Shown here: positions 8,593 through 16,328 of the stretch, piece after piece
How positions within the stretch are numbered: the first letter of the stretch is position 1
Layout of the letters: each line of letters opens with the position of its first letter
Assembly (NCBI RefSeq): GCF_000305935.1
Contig: NC_018870.1
Location: 2,875,058-2,939,057 of the forward strand
Source of the DNA: Thermacetogenium phaeum DSM 12270
GTDB lineage: Bacteria > Bacillota > DSM-12270 > Thermacetogeniales > Thermacetogeniaceae
Reading direction: 5' to 3'
Length of the DNA: 64,000 nt
The notes under the pieces: generated by a model
What the model saw: the letters and a program-made list of their open reading frames with translations, nothing else
Databases searched by the model: none
What the model was told of the DNA's origin: nothing
Position numbers and translations under genes: made by a program

Positions 8593-8947
8593 ATGGCCGC
8601 TTCCGGCTCAATTGTTCCCCTACTGATGATCTCCCTGCTCGCCGAACGGCTGGAGGAAATACTCAAACCGATTTTTAAGCCCTTCGTTAAGAACCGGGGT
8701 CCGGAAAAAATCTCGGCGCTCTGGAAGGTCTGCGGGTCGCTTGCCGGCCTTATTCTGGCCTTCGGAACGCAGGTTAATTTCTTCAGCATCATCGGGCTTC
8801 CCGGCTAATCCCTGGCTGGGGAAATTCGTGGCAGGAATTCTTGCCGGTGCAGGCACCCAATGGATGCACGAAATACTGAGCAACCTGCTCTATGATACCG
8901 TGAGGCACTACCGCTCCCAGAATGGGCAAAAGAAGAACAGGAAGTAA
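8593..8947 (+). pseudogene. Small membrane protein, frameshifted
   Basis: ATG at 8593 follows AGGGGG and begins MAASGSIVPLLMISLLAERL. The frame meets a stop at 8808 after ...SIIGLPG. The next frame continues without a break as ANPWLGKFVAGILAGAGTQW and then MHEILSNLLYDTV to a stop at 8947. One base around 8800 joins them into a protein of about 118 residues with two hydrophobic segments and a basic tail, much like small holin-like or phage-associated membrane proteins. Either a true frameshift, an assembly error, or, less likely, programmed slippage at GGGCTTCCC. Confidence 0.6.
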
Positions 8948-9073
8948 GAAAGCGGTTGCCTTCGGCCCTTGAGGAATATTAGAATGAAGCTGACCGGGGC
9001 CTGAAGAGCGGGCCACATGTGAAGTCCCGGAGCAGGCACTGCTGCCGGTGAAAGCAGAAAGGATGATCACACC

Positions 9074-9454
9074 ATGAGGCTGCGCGGCCATCATCTGATC
9101 TGTCTGCACTTTTACAGGGGGAAGGGGTATTCCCCCGCATTCGTGGAAAACCTGTCCGCCATCGTCAGGCGGGCGGAAGAGGGAGAGGAGATTGAGGTGG
9201 CGTCCGGGGCGGACGAAGTCTGCAGCGCCTGCCCCTACCTGAAGGACGGCCTCTGCGGGCAGAAGGATGGCGCCGACGAAGAGATCCGGGGGCTCGACAG
9301 GAAGGCCCTGGCCTTCCTGCGGGTCGCTCCCGGCGAGATCGTCCTCTGGCAGGAGATCCGGGAGAAAGTCCTGGCCGCTCCGAGCCAGTGGTTCGACTCC
9401 TTCTGCACGGGATGCGACTGGTTCAACCTCTGCGACCGGGTGCGCCGTGAATAA
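9074..9454 (+). CDS. DUF1284 protein
   Basis: 126 residues with AAAGGA ten bases upstream. It matches the DUF1284 family: RLRGHHLICLHFYRGKGYSP, FVENLSAIV, then CSACPYLKDGLCG and the closing FCTGCDWFNLC. Seven cysteines suggest a bound metal or Fe-S cluster. The role of the family is unknown; members occur mostly in anaerobes and archaea. It stands alone, 100 bases before splB on the same strand. Confidence 0.85.
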   Translation: MRLRGHHLICLHFYRGKGYSPAFVENLSAIVRRAEEGEEIEVASGADEVCSACPYLKDGLCGQKDGADEEIRGLDRKALAFLRVAPGEIVLWQEIREKVLAAPSQWFDSFCTGCDWFNLCDRVRRE

Positions 9455-9558
9455 GAAGTGAACCTGTTGCGGTCTCCCCGCTCCCGTCTAAAAAAGCCCC
9501 AGCTTCCTTTATGATCCCGCCTTTCCGGCAATACTAAGAAAAAACGGGGTGAAAAGCC

Positions 9559-10569
9559 TTGTTCCGGCCGGAAAAGGTCTTCTTCGAAAGAGATGCTCTC
9601 TCCTACCCGCTGGGAGAGAAGCTGTACAGAACATTCCGGGAGAAAGGCGTAGAAATAGGGTTTACGGGATCGCACAACAGGGTGACCGGAATCCCGGGCG
9701 GCTCGCGGCGGGAGAAATTCTTTCGGGCCAAGCGCACCCTGGTAGTCGGGGTCCGGAAAAGCAGAAAGCTGGAAACCTGCCGCCCCTCCGCCCACTACCA
9801 GCTCCCCCTGGCCACCGGCTGCCCCGGCATCTGCGAATACTGCTACCTGCACACCAACCTGGGGCGCAACCCCTACATCCGCATCTACGTCAATCAGGAG
9901 GAAATCCTGCTGACCGCCCTGGACCACATAAAAAAGCGGCTGCCGGCCGACACGGTCTTCGAGGGAGCGGCCACCGCCGACCCCCTCCCAGTAGAACCGT
10001 ACTCCGGGGCGCTTGCCAGGGCCATCGCCTTTTTCGCCGAACAGGAGCACGGCAGCTTCCGCTTCGTCACCAAGTTCACCGGCGTCGAACCCCTGCTCCA
10101 CCTGGAGCACAGGGGCAAAACCAAATTCCGCTTCTCCCTCAACTCCCAGCAGGTGATCGCCGCCTATGAGCACGCCACACCCCGCCTGGAGGCGCGCCTT
10201 GAGGCGGCGTCCAGGGTAGCCGCCGCAGGCTACCCGCTGGGCTTCATGATCGCCCCCATCATTCCCGATGGGGACTGGAGGGAGGAATACAGCGACCTCC
10301 TGGACAGGTTGAAAACCTTTCAAGGTCACCCCGGACTCTCCTTCGAGCTGATCACCCACCGCTTCACAGCCCGAGCGAAGCAGGTCATCCGGGAGCTGTT
10401 TCCGGAAAGCGGGCTCCCTCTCGACGAAGAAAAGAGGTCCTTCAAGTGGGGGCAGTTTGGCTACGGGAAGTACCTCTACCCCAAAGACCTCCTGGAAGAA
10501 ATCGAGTGCTTCTTTCGGGAGGGGATCAGGGAGCGCTTTCCTGAGGCAGCAATCGAGTACTTCGTGTAG
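9559..10569 (+). CDS. splB: Spore photoproduct lyase (radical SAM)
   Basis: 336 residues from a TTG with GGGGTGA upstream. SplB reverses the spore photoproduct (5-thyminyl-5,6-dihydrothymine) during germination using a SAM radical. The cluster-binding CxxxCxxC is residues 88-95 (CPGICEYC), followed by GKTKFRFSLNSQQVIAAYEH, FELITHRFTARAKQVI, and the C-terminal KWGQFGYGKYLYPKD motif. At the position of Bacillus Cys141 (motif EASCTSD, the hydrogen donor) this protein has Ala138 (EGAATAD). A cysteine is present at 74 (KLETCRPSAHY), just before the cluster motif, and might replace it. The gene lacks a detectable splA neighbour. Confidence 0.93.
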   Translation: MFRPEKVFFERDALSYPLGEKLYRTFREKGVEIGFTGSHNRVTGIPGGSRREKFFRAKRTLVVGVRKSRKLETCRPSAHYQLPLATGCPGICEYCYLHTNLGRNPYIRIYVNQEEILLTALDHIKKRLPADTVFEGAATADPLPVEPYSGALARAIAFFAEQEHGSFRFVTKFTGVEPLLHLEHRGKTKFRFSLNSQQVIAAYEHATPRLEARLEAASRVAAAGYPLGFMIAPIIPDGDWREEYSDLLDRLKTFQGHPGLSFELITHRFTARAKQVIRELFPESGLPLDEEKRSFKWGQFGYGKYLYPKDLLEEIECFFREGIRERFPEAAIEYFV

Positions 10570-10661
10570 GTGTTCCGCAAGGGCATCTGTCTAGCGCCCC
10601 AGCCCTCAGCATCTGCAGCTTATAGAAACGCCCTCTCATCTGCCCTGGAAATACTTCCGGT

Positions 10662-10865
10662 TTATCCTTGCGCTTGCTCCCGGATCTTTTGGTTTAACTC
10701 GCCTTAAGACTTGTCGATAGATAAGCAGCCGACCGGCTCCTATGCGCCTTCCCTGGCGCAGAGTCGCCTATCTCGACATCCTGTCTCGATTCGGCTGCCG
10801 TTTGCTGCTCCTTCGTCAAGGGCGAGTAACAACCTCCGTCAGGTTGCTGCGCTGGCAAGGATAAA
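10662..10865. repeat. MITE-like repeat, copy 2 with perfect 10-bp ends
   Basis: TTATCCTTGC (10662-10671) and GCAAGGATAA (10856-10865) are exact inverted repeats bounding a 204-base unit about 95 percent alike to 2157-2358. The similarity continues rightwards through CTGCCGCCGCTGGCGGCATG to about 10916. No protein-coding signal. Together with copy 3 it fills the 10570-11186 gap between splB and the YkuK-like gene. Confidence 0.8.
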
Positions 10866-10938
10866 TCCTTTTTTCGTTCCTCTGTTGCTGCCGCCGCTGG
10901 CGGCATGGTGGTCTGCCCTGGAAATTGATATGTCCGGT

Positions 10939-11112
10939 TCATCCTTGCGCCTGCTCCTGGATCTTCGGTTGAACTAGCCCTAAAACTCCTCGCTAGATAA
11001 ACAGCCGACGCGCAGAGCCGCCCAGTCAACGCCCTGTTTCGCTTCGGCTGCCGTCATCAGCGTCAAGGGCGAGGTAACAATCCCCGTAAAGTCGCTGCGC
11101 CTGCAAGGATGA
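10939..11112. repeat. MITE-like repeat, copy 3 (diverged), perfect 10-bp ends
   Basis: TCATCCTTGC (10939-10948) and GCAAGGATGA (11103-11112) are exact inverted repeats. The interior is a shortened, diverged relative of copy 2 (shared words CTAGATAAACAGCCGAC, TTCGGCTGCCGT, GTCAAGGGCGAG). The links before copies 2 and 3 are alike too (CTGCCCTGGAAAT...TCCGGTT), so the pair looks like a tandem duplication. Confidence 0.75.
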
Positions 11113-11186
11113 GCCGCCATTTTATCCTCTGCGTCACCGAAGGTGACATTGTTTCTACCCGGCAAAGGAAATTTTTCATCCCGTCC

Positions 11187-11657
11187 TTACTTGGTATACT
11201 TATCCGCAACCGTGGAGGCGCCGCAGGAGTAGGGCTTGATCTTGGCGTCGAAGCCGCTGCCAGTGATCATCCCCACGATATCCCGGATCAACCCCTTGGT
11301 CTCCCCGTTCTGCCCGATGTCCAGGTGGATCTCTACGTCCAGCTCCAGGTGCCCCCTTTCCGCCAGGCTCTGGGCCAGTTTGCTGGCGATCTCCAGGCTG
11401 GTGGCCGCCTCCATAAAGATGCGCTGCTTCAAGCTGCGGACGTTCTCGTACGTCCGGCGGCAGTAAAAGTAACGGGCTCCCTTGCCGACGCGGTGCACGA
11501 CAATGGCGGTAACGAAGTGCGTCTCCTCCCTTACCTGAGAATCAGTCCCGATGATGATCTTGTAGCTGAACGACGGGTCCTCCGTCACATAATCCAGGAG
11601 ATCTGCTACGACCTCCTCCCAGCTCAGGGGACCCCTGCTCGGACTGATGAAGCGCAT
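11187..11657 (-). CDS. YkuK-like ribonuclease-H-fold protein (DUF458)
   Basis: 156 residues; start ATG overlaps the ksgA stop (TAATG). Hallmarks of the YkuK/DUF458 family: IIIGTDSQV near 35-43, HFVTAIVVHRVGKGARYFYC and the LELDVEIHLDIGQNGETKGL segment, giving acidic residues placed as in an RNase H fold. Bacillus YkuK is sporulation-associated; its substrate is unknown. Coupling to ksgA suggests co-expression. rnmV, which usually precedes ksgA, is absent from this block. Confidence 0.85.
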   Translation of the reverse strand: MRFISPSRGPLSWEEVVADLLDYVTEDPSFSYKIIIGTDSQVREETHFVTAIVVHRVGKGARYFYCRRTYENVRSLKQRIFMEAATSLEIASKLAQSLAERGHLELDVEIHLDIGQNGETKGLIRDIVGMITGSGFDAKIKPYSCGASTVADKYTK

Positions 11658-12538
11658 TACTGCTCCTTCCTTTCCCTCATCTCGAATAAAGCATCCGCCA
11701 TCAGGGCAAACTCCTTTAAACCGAACGTCTCGCCGCGGCGTCCGGGATCGATCCCCACCTCCGCAAAGAAGCGGCTTTCCCGCTCCGGAACCAGCAGGCC
11801 GGCTTCCCGCAGGGCGTTTTTGATAGTCTTGCGGCGGTAGCGGAAGGCGGCATGCACCACCTCAAAAAAAAGGCCTTCATCCCGCACCTTCACCGCCGGC
11901 CGGGAACGGCAGCGCAGCCTGACAACGGCAGAGGCTACGTCCGGCGGGGGGAAGAAGGCGTCGGGGGGCACGCGAAACAAAACCTCCGGCTCCGCGTAGT
12001 ACTGGACGGCAACCGACAGGGAGCCGTATTCCTTCCCTCCTGGCGCGGCGGCAATCCGATCGGCGACCTCCTTCTGCACCATAAAAACCAGGAGTTCCTT
12101 GCGGAACCCCTGGCCGAGCAGACGCATGATCAGCGGGCTTGTGATGTAGTATGGGAGATTCCCCAACACCTTGCAGGGGCCTGTGAAGCCGGGGGCGCAG
12201 ATCTCCAGCAGCTCCCGGTAATCTACGCTTTTGGCGTCCCCCGCCACCAGGCGGACGTTCTCCAACCCCGCCAGGGTTTCTTTCAGCAGAGGGAACAGCG
12301 AACGGTCGATCTCCACCGCCACCACCATCCCCGCCCGGCGCGCCAGGGCAGCGGTGAGATTCCCCGTTCCCGGGCCGATCTCCAGCACGAGATCCTTCTC
12401 CGTTAGCTCCGCGGCATCGGCAATGCGCTCGACCAGCCGGGCCTGCCAGAGGAAGTGCTGCCCCAATCCCTTTTTAGGCTCCAATCCGTAGCGCTTCAGG
12501 AGCGCCCGCAGAGCCGCCGGTGACGCCGCCACAACCAT
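11657..12538 (-). CDS. ksgA: 16S rRNA dimethyladenosine transferase
   Basis: 293 residues from the ATG at 12538 (GGGAGG seven bases upstream; the ATG 18 bases earlier lacks a site). It dimethylates the two adjacent adenosines in helix 45 of 16S rRNA using SAM. GLGQHFL is at 24-30, the SAM loop EIGPGTG at 53-59 and the catalytic NLPYY at 127-131; FFPPPDVASAVV and FRYRRKTIKNAL follow in the C-terminal domain. The downstream YkuK-like gene overlaps by one base. Confidence 0.96.
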   Translation of the reverse strand: MVVAASPAALRALLKRYGLEPKKGLGQHFLWQARLVERIADAAELTEKDLVLEIGPGTGNLTAALARRAGMVVAVEIDRSLFPLLKETLAGLENVRLVAGDAKSVDYRELLEICAPGFTGPCKVLGNLPYYITSPLIMRLLGQGFRKELLVFMVQKEVADRIAAAPGGKEYGSLSVAVQYYAEPEVLFRVPPDAFFPPPDVASAVVRLRCRSRPAVKVRDEGLFFEVVHAAFRYRRKTIKNALREAGLLVPERESRFFAEVGIDPGRRGETFGLKEFALMADALFEMRERKEQ

Positions 12539-12704
12539 CCGTTCGCCTCCCATCATCCGTTATTATACTACAAAAAGGATATCCCCCTCCAATCTGGCGG
12601 AGAATTCAGGAGCGTCCGCAGCCGGAAAAAAAGAAGAGGCCGGGGATCGCCTTCGCAGCGCCGGCCGCCAACTCTCGGGCAGGAAAGCAGGTGAAAAGGC
12701 ACCC

Positions 12705-13685
12705 TCACTCCAGGACGTAAACCTTCACATAACGCACCCCCCAGCGGCGGCACTCGGCTTCCGTGGGAAAGAACACGTCGATCCTGTTGCCTCTGATGGC
12801 GCTCCCCTTATCGAGGGCGGTACCGTAGCCATACCCCTCGACGAACAGGCGGGAACCCAAAGGGATCACCTGGGGATCGACCGCAACCACACCCCGGCCG
12901 ACGGGGTGCCCCGTCGCCGTGCGGCTGCCAGCCGCCGCGCTGTAAGCCGTAGCTCTAACCTCCAGGGCCTTCCAAAAACGCAGGATCTGCCCGCCGCGGG
13001 AAACGGTGTTCAGCGTGCCGTAGGCGAGAACCCTGCTGACGGGGGGCCGCACCACCCGTTCGGAAAGGGTCTGCCTGGAAACGACCTTCCCGTCTTCAAG
13101 GATCACCTTGACAAGGCGTTCCCCCTCCCCCGAGGTGCCCTCTCTGACAAGGCGCTGCTGCCCTTTAAGGAGAGAGCCGTCAGGCCTTCTTTCCACCGGA
13201 GCGGGTATGCTGTACCTTTCCCGCACCGTCTTCTCCTGAATCCGCCTCACCCTGATCTCACAGCTGCGGCTCACCACCGCCTGCAGCGGAAGATTAAGGC
13301 GGTCGTGCTCTCCCAGCTCCAAAGAAGCCCTCTCAAGCAGCTGCCGGACGGAAGTCCGGGTGGTCCAAAGGGTCTGCGTCCTGCCGTCGGCAACGAGGCG
13401 CACCGGGAAGGCGCGCTCCACGGTAACCGTCAGACCGTTCTTCACCGCTGCTGCGGTTCCCGGTACCACCCTGTCCCACTGCCCTAACTCAATTCCCGCT
13501 TCACCGAGGGCGGCCCCTACTGTGCGCTGCAGGGTGTGATGCCGCACCTCCTTCCCGTCCACAACGATCCTAATTTCCTGCCGGGCACCGGCGATGGACG
13601 CCCACACCAGAAACCCCGTCACGGCGGCAACCAGGGCACAACGGGTGGGAAGGCGCAACCGGCTTTTGATCTCCGCTCCGCTCAC
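12705..13685 (-). CDS. yabE: YabE-type cell-wall protein (DUF348-G5-3D domains), copy 1
   Basis: The GTG at 13685 follows GGGAGGAG by six bases, giving 326 residues; longer frames to 13973 run through a terminator. A basic start and one membrane anchor (LVAAVTGFLVWASIAG) put it outside the cell. Ubiquitin-like DUF348 repeats (IRIVVDGKEVRHHTLQ, then VRLVADGRTQTLWTTR), a G5 domain (about 150-225) and a C-terminal 3D domain with three conserved aspartates (AVDPQVIPLGSRLFV, ALDKGSAIRGNRIDVF) match the Sps/YabE/resuscitation-factor-like lytic transglycosylases of Firmicutes. It probably cuts peptidoglycan during growth or germination. Confidence 0.9.
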   Translation of the reverse strand: MSGAEIKSRLRLPTRCALVAAVTGFLVWASIAGARQEIRIVVDGKEVRHHTLQRTVGAALGEAGIELGQWDRVVPGTAAAVKNGLTVTVERAFPVRLVADGRTQTLWTTRTSVRQLLERASLELGEHDRLNLPLQAVVSRSCEIRVRRIQEKTVRERYSIPAPVERRPDGSLLKGQQRLVREGTSGEGERLVKVILEDGKVVSRQTLSERVVRPPVSRVLAYGTLNTVSRGGQILRFWKALEVRATAYSAAAGSRTATGHPVGRGVVAVDPQVIPLGSRLFVEGYGYGTALDKGSAIRGNRIDVFFPTEAECRRWGVRYVKVYVLE

Positions 13686-13852
13686 TTGGCTCTCCTCCCT
13701 AACCGGGCAATACCATAAATAGCCAGCCATCTTATGATTATATATGAGTTGTCTGGAAAAGTGAAACATAACGGCCTTTATAATATTAGACACCGGGCGC
13801 CGGATTCCTCTTCCCGATAAGGCATTGCGGAAAGAAAATAATGCTGACCTCA

Positions 13853-13893
13853 CCAAAAAATGAAAAACCGGGGGCTTCGGCGTTATCCCCCGG
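13853..13893 (-). terminator. Terminator after the second YabE-like gene
   Basis: On the minus strand CCGGGGG and CCCCCGG arms (13868-13893) are followed by TTTTTCATTTTTT. It lies 120 bases after the stop at 14016 and separates the two yabE-like genes into two transcripts. Confidence 0.85.
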
Positions 13894-14015
13894 CCTTTGA
13901 CGCAGTTACTTGAGACTGAGGCCTTTTTCGGATCCCTTTGAGGGCGGCCACTCCGGCAAAGCTCTTTTACCATGGAAGCGCCCGGTGTTGTCGAAAGGGC
14001 CTCGACTTTAAGCCC

Positions 14016-14999
14016 TCAGTCCAGGATATAGACGTTCACGGTGCGCTTCCCCCAGGCGTAACACTCCTCAGCGGTTTCCAGAAAAACGTCAATCCGGTTT
14101 CCCTTAATCAGCCCCCCGGTGTCCACCGCCCGGGCCAGGCCGTATCCCTCTACGTAAAGCCTCGTCCCCAGGGGAATGACCCTGGGGTCGACGGCAACCC
14201 CGCCCACATAGGGCATGACGCCGGATGCCGTAGGCCGGCCGGTGTGAGTATAGGCAGTGGCCACCACCTGCAGAACGCGGCGAGCGCCCTCAGGGGGAGC
14301 GCCGCGGGAGGCGACCCTTTCAACCCCCTGGGGAGCCTTTGTTCCGTAAGCGATCACCCTCGGTTCCGGCTCCCGCAGCACTTCACTGCCCAGTGCCCTT
14401 TTCTCGACGACCACCCCGTTTTCCGTGGTGATCTCAAACTTCTGGAGAAGAATCCCTTCCCGACCTGCGGCACAGAGGCGGATCTTCCCCACCTCCAGGC
14501 GGGGGTCACGAACCTTCTTAACCGGATAGGGGATCGGCTCCTTCTCGGTGACGATCCTGTTGCGCACCCGGATCACTTCGATCTCCGGGATCTTACTCTC
14601 CCCGGTGACGATCCTGGCCTCCGCCCGGTCATTCGTCCCCAGCTCCACCCCTGCGTTCTGCAAAATATCTTCCAGGGGTGGCAGGTTGGCCCGGGTAATT
14701 ACGGTCGTCCCGTCGACATGGACCCTGACCGGGGTATCCTCGAAGGCCTGCAGGAAAAAACCGCTCCCCTTCCTGTAACCAACGGCAATTTGAACAGCCT
14801 TCTTGCCTTCGGAGGACGCGGGCTCGGTCCTGAAGCCCTGCCACATAGCCCCGTAGGCCGCCCGCGGCACCAGGCCCAGCCGTCCTGCCCCGAGAAAAAG
14901 GAACACCAGGGCGAGTACAGCAGCGGAATACCTGCGCCACCCAAACCTCCTCTTCCTCTTCCTGACATAACTGAAATCGATGAATTCCACTAAAGTCAC
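14016..14999 (-). CDS. YabE-type cell-wall protein (G5-3D domains), copy 2
   Basis: 327 residues from a GTG at 14999 with GGGAGGGG five bases upstream. Basic start (YVRKRKRRFGWRR) and a single membrane segment (AAVLALVFLFLGAG), a DUF348-like unit (PVRVHVDGTTVITRANLPPL), a G5 domain (about 150-215) and a 3D domain with the aspartate set (GVAVDPRVIPLGTRLYVEGY, AVDTGGLIKGNRIDVF). It is a diverged paralogue of the adjacent 12705-13685 gene with one DUF348 unit fewer. Most relatives have a single yabE here, so the tandem pair suggests division of labour (vegetative and sporulation use, for example). Confidence 0.9.
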   Translation of the reverse strand: MTLVEFIDFSYVRKRKRRFGWRRYSAAVLALVFLFLGAGRLGLVPRAAYGAMWQGFRTEPASSEGKKAVQIAVGYRKGSGFFLQAFEDTPVRVHVDGTTVITRANLPPLEDILQNAGVELGTNDRAEARIVTGESKIPEIEVIRVRNRIVTEKEPIPYPVKKVRDPRLEVGKIRLCAAGREGILLQKFEITTENGVVVEKRALGSEVLREPEPRVIAYGTKAPQGVERVASRGAPPEGARRVLQVVATAYTHTGRPTASGVMPYVGGVAVDPRVIPLGTRLYVEGYGLARAVDTGGLIKGNRIDVFLETAEECYAWGKRTVNVYILD

Positions 15000-15290
15000 A
15001 ACAACCCCTCCCCTTTTTGAGAAGCGGTTTTGTGACCATTATTTCCCAAATGAGCGCGGGTTAATCAAAAGAGCCGCCGGAAGAACCCTCTCAGAGGCAG
15101 GTGGCCAGATGCCGGAGGCCTGCAGGAGCCGGTCAGCCGGTCATCCTCAGCTGCCCGCCGTTCCTCCGCCCGGCTCCCGCTCCTTCGGCCGGACAGGGGG
15201 GCGGTTTGCTGGCCCTTTTACCCGGCCTTCCAAAGGCGGCTCCCCGCCTGACCCGCCGGTGTTTTTTCCTTCCTCTGATGGGGCCGCCCG

Positions 15291-16082
15291 CTACCGGTGG
15301 TCAACCAGCCGGAAGAACCTCGCCGCAGCCATAGTCGTCGTACCTGCCACAACCTCGGGGGAAACCCCCTTAACCCTGGAGATCTCATCCACAACTGCCG
15401 GGAGGTAGCCGGGCTCGTTGCGCTTACCCCGCCAGGGCTGGGGGGGCAGATAAGGGCAGTCCGTTTCCAGGAAGATCCGCTCCAGGGGGAGCATTCTGAC
15501 CACCTCCCGAAGCTTCCCGTTTTTCGGGTAGGTGAGCGTTCCCCCTATCCCAAAATAATAGCCCCTCGCCAGGCACTCTTCGGCAATGCCGGCATCACCG
15601 GAGAAGCAGTGGAAGACCACCCCGGGGAGGCCGGGGTAATCCTTCAATATTTCCAGTGTCTCCCGGTGGGCATCCCGGTCGTGGATGATGACCGGCAGTC
15701 CGAGCTCCCCGGCAATTTCCAGCTGCCGCCGGAAAACCTCCTCCTGCTTCTCCGGGGGTGAAAAATTGTAGTGAAGATCCAGACCGATTTCCCCCCAGGC
15801 AACAACCCGTTCCTGAGAGGCAAGGAGGCGCAGCCCGTCCCAGGTGCGCGGCTGCACCCCTGCGGCATCATGGGGGTGCACACCTACCGCCGCATAGATC
15901 CACTCATGTTCCTGCGCCAGAGCCACCGCATGCCGGGAGGAGGTGAGATCACTCCCTACGCAGATGATCCTGAAAACCCCCGCCTCCCGCGCCCGGGAGA
16001 GAACACCATCCAGGTCTCCGGCGAACTTAGCGTCATCAAGATGGGCATGAGTATCGATTATTTCCAACGTGCTTACGACCAT
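15291..16082 (-). CDS. tatD: TatD-family metal-dependent DNase
   Basis: 263 residues from the ATG at 16082, nine bases after AGGAGG. TIM-barrel metal hydrolase with IDTHAHLDD (metal histidines), GVHPHDA, WGEIGLDLHY, VIIHDRDAHRETL, VFHCFSGD and FLETDCPYLPPQPWRGKRNEP, all TatD signatures. The family has 3'-5' exonuclease activity and a proposed repair or apoptosis-like DNA degradation role. Position between metG and yabE is ancestral. The 291 bases downstream, up to the second yabE-like gene, contain no recognised feature. Confidence 0.94.
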   Translation of the reverse strand: MVVSTLEIIDTHAHLDDAKFAGDLDGVLSRAREAGVFRIICVGSDLTSSRHAVALAQEHEWIYAAVGVHPHDAAGVQPRTWDGLRLLASQERVVAWGEIGLDLHYNFSPPEKQEEVFRRQLEIAGELGLPVIIHDRDAHRETLEILKDYPGLPGVVFHCFSGDAGIAEECLARGYYFGIGGTLTYPKNGKLREVVRMLPLERIFLETDCPYLPPQPWRGKRNEPGYLPAVVDEISRVKGVSPEVVAGTTTMAAARFFRLVDHR

Positions 16083-16162
16083 ATCGCCATCCCTCCTCCT
16101 CGCCGTCTGGAAAACAGCGGCCAAAGCCCTTAAAGAACAACTTCATACCTCGTCCCCCCAAA

Positions 16163-16196
16163 CAAAACTAAAAGAGCGGGGCTAAAAGCCCTGCTC
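16163..16196 (-). terminator. Terminator of metG
   Basis: On the minus strand GAGCAGGGC, a TTTTA loop and GCCCCGCTC (one mismatch) are followed by TTTTAGTTTTG. It lies 133 bases past the metG stop. Confidence 0.8.
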
Positions 16197-16328
16197 CCCT
16201 ATCCGGAAAGCCTTCGCCTCACCGCGGCCTCCAGAGATTCCCCGGCCGCCCCGAACCTTCCAGGAAACGGCGCTCAGGGATTCCACAGGACAGGGAGGGT
16301 CTCCCACCCAATCGTGAGGGACCCCCTC

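Noticed and set aside
9235..10359. A long minus-strand frame opposite splB and the DUF1284 gene
   Set aside because: Crosses two conserved genes on the other strand and shows no family features.
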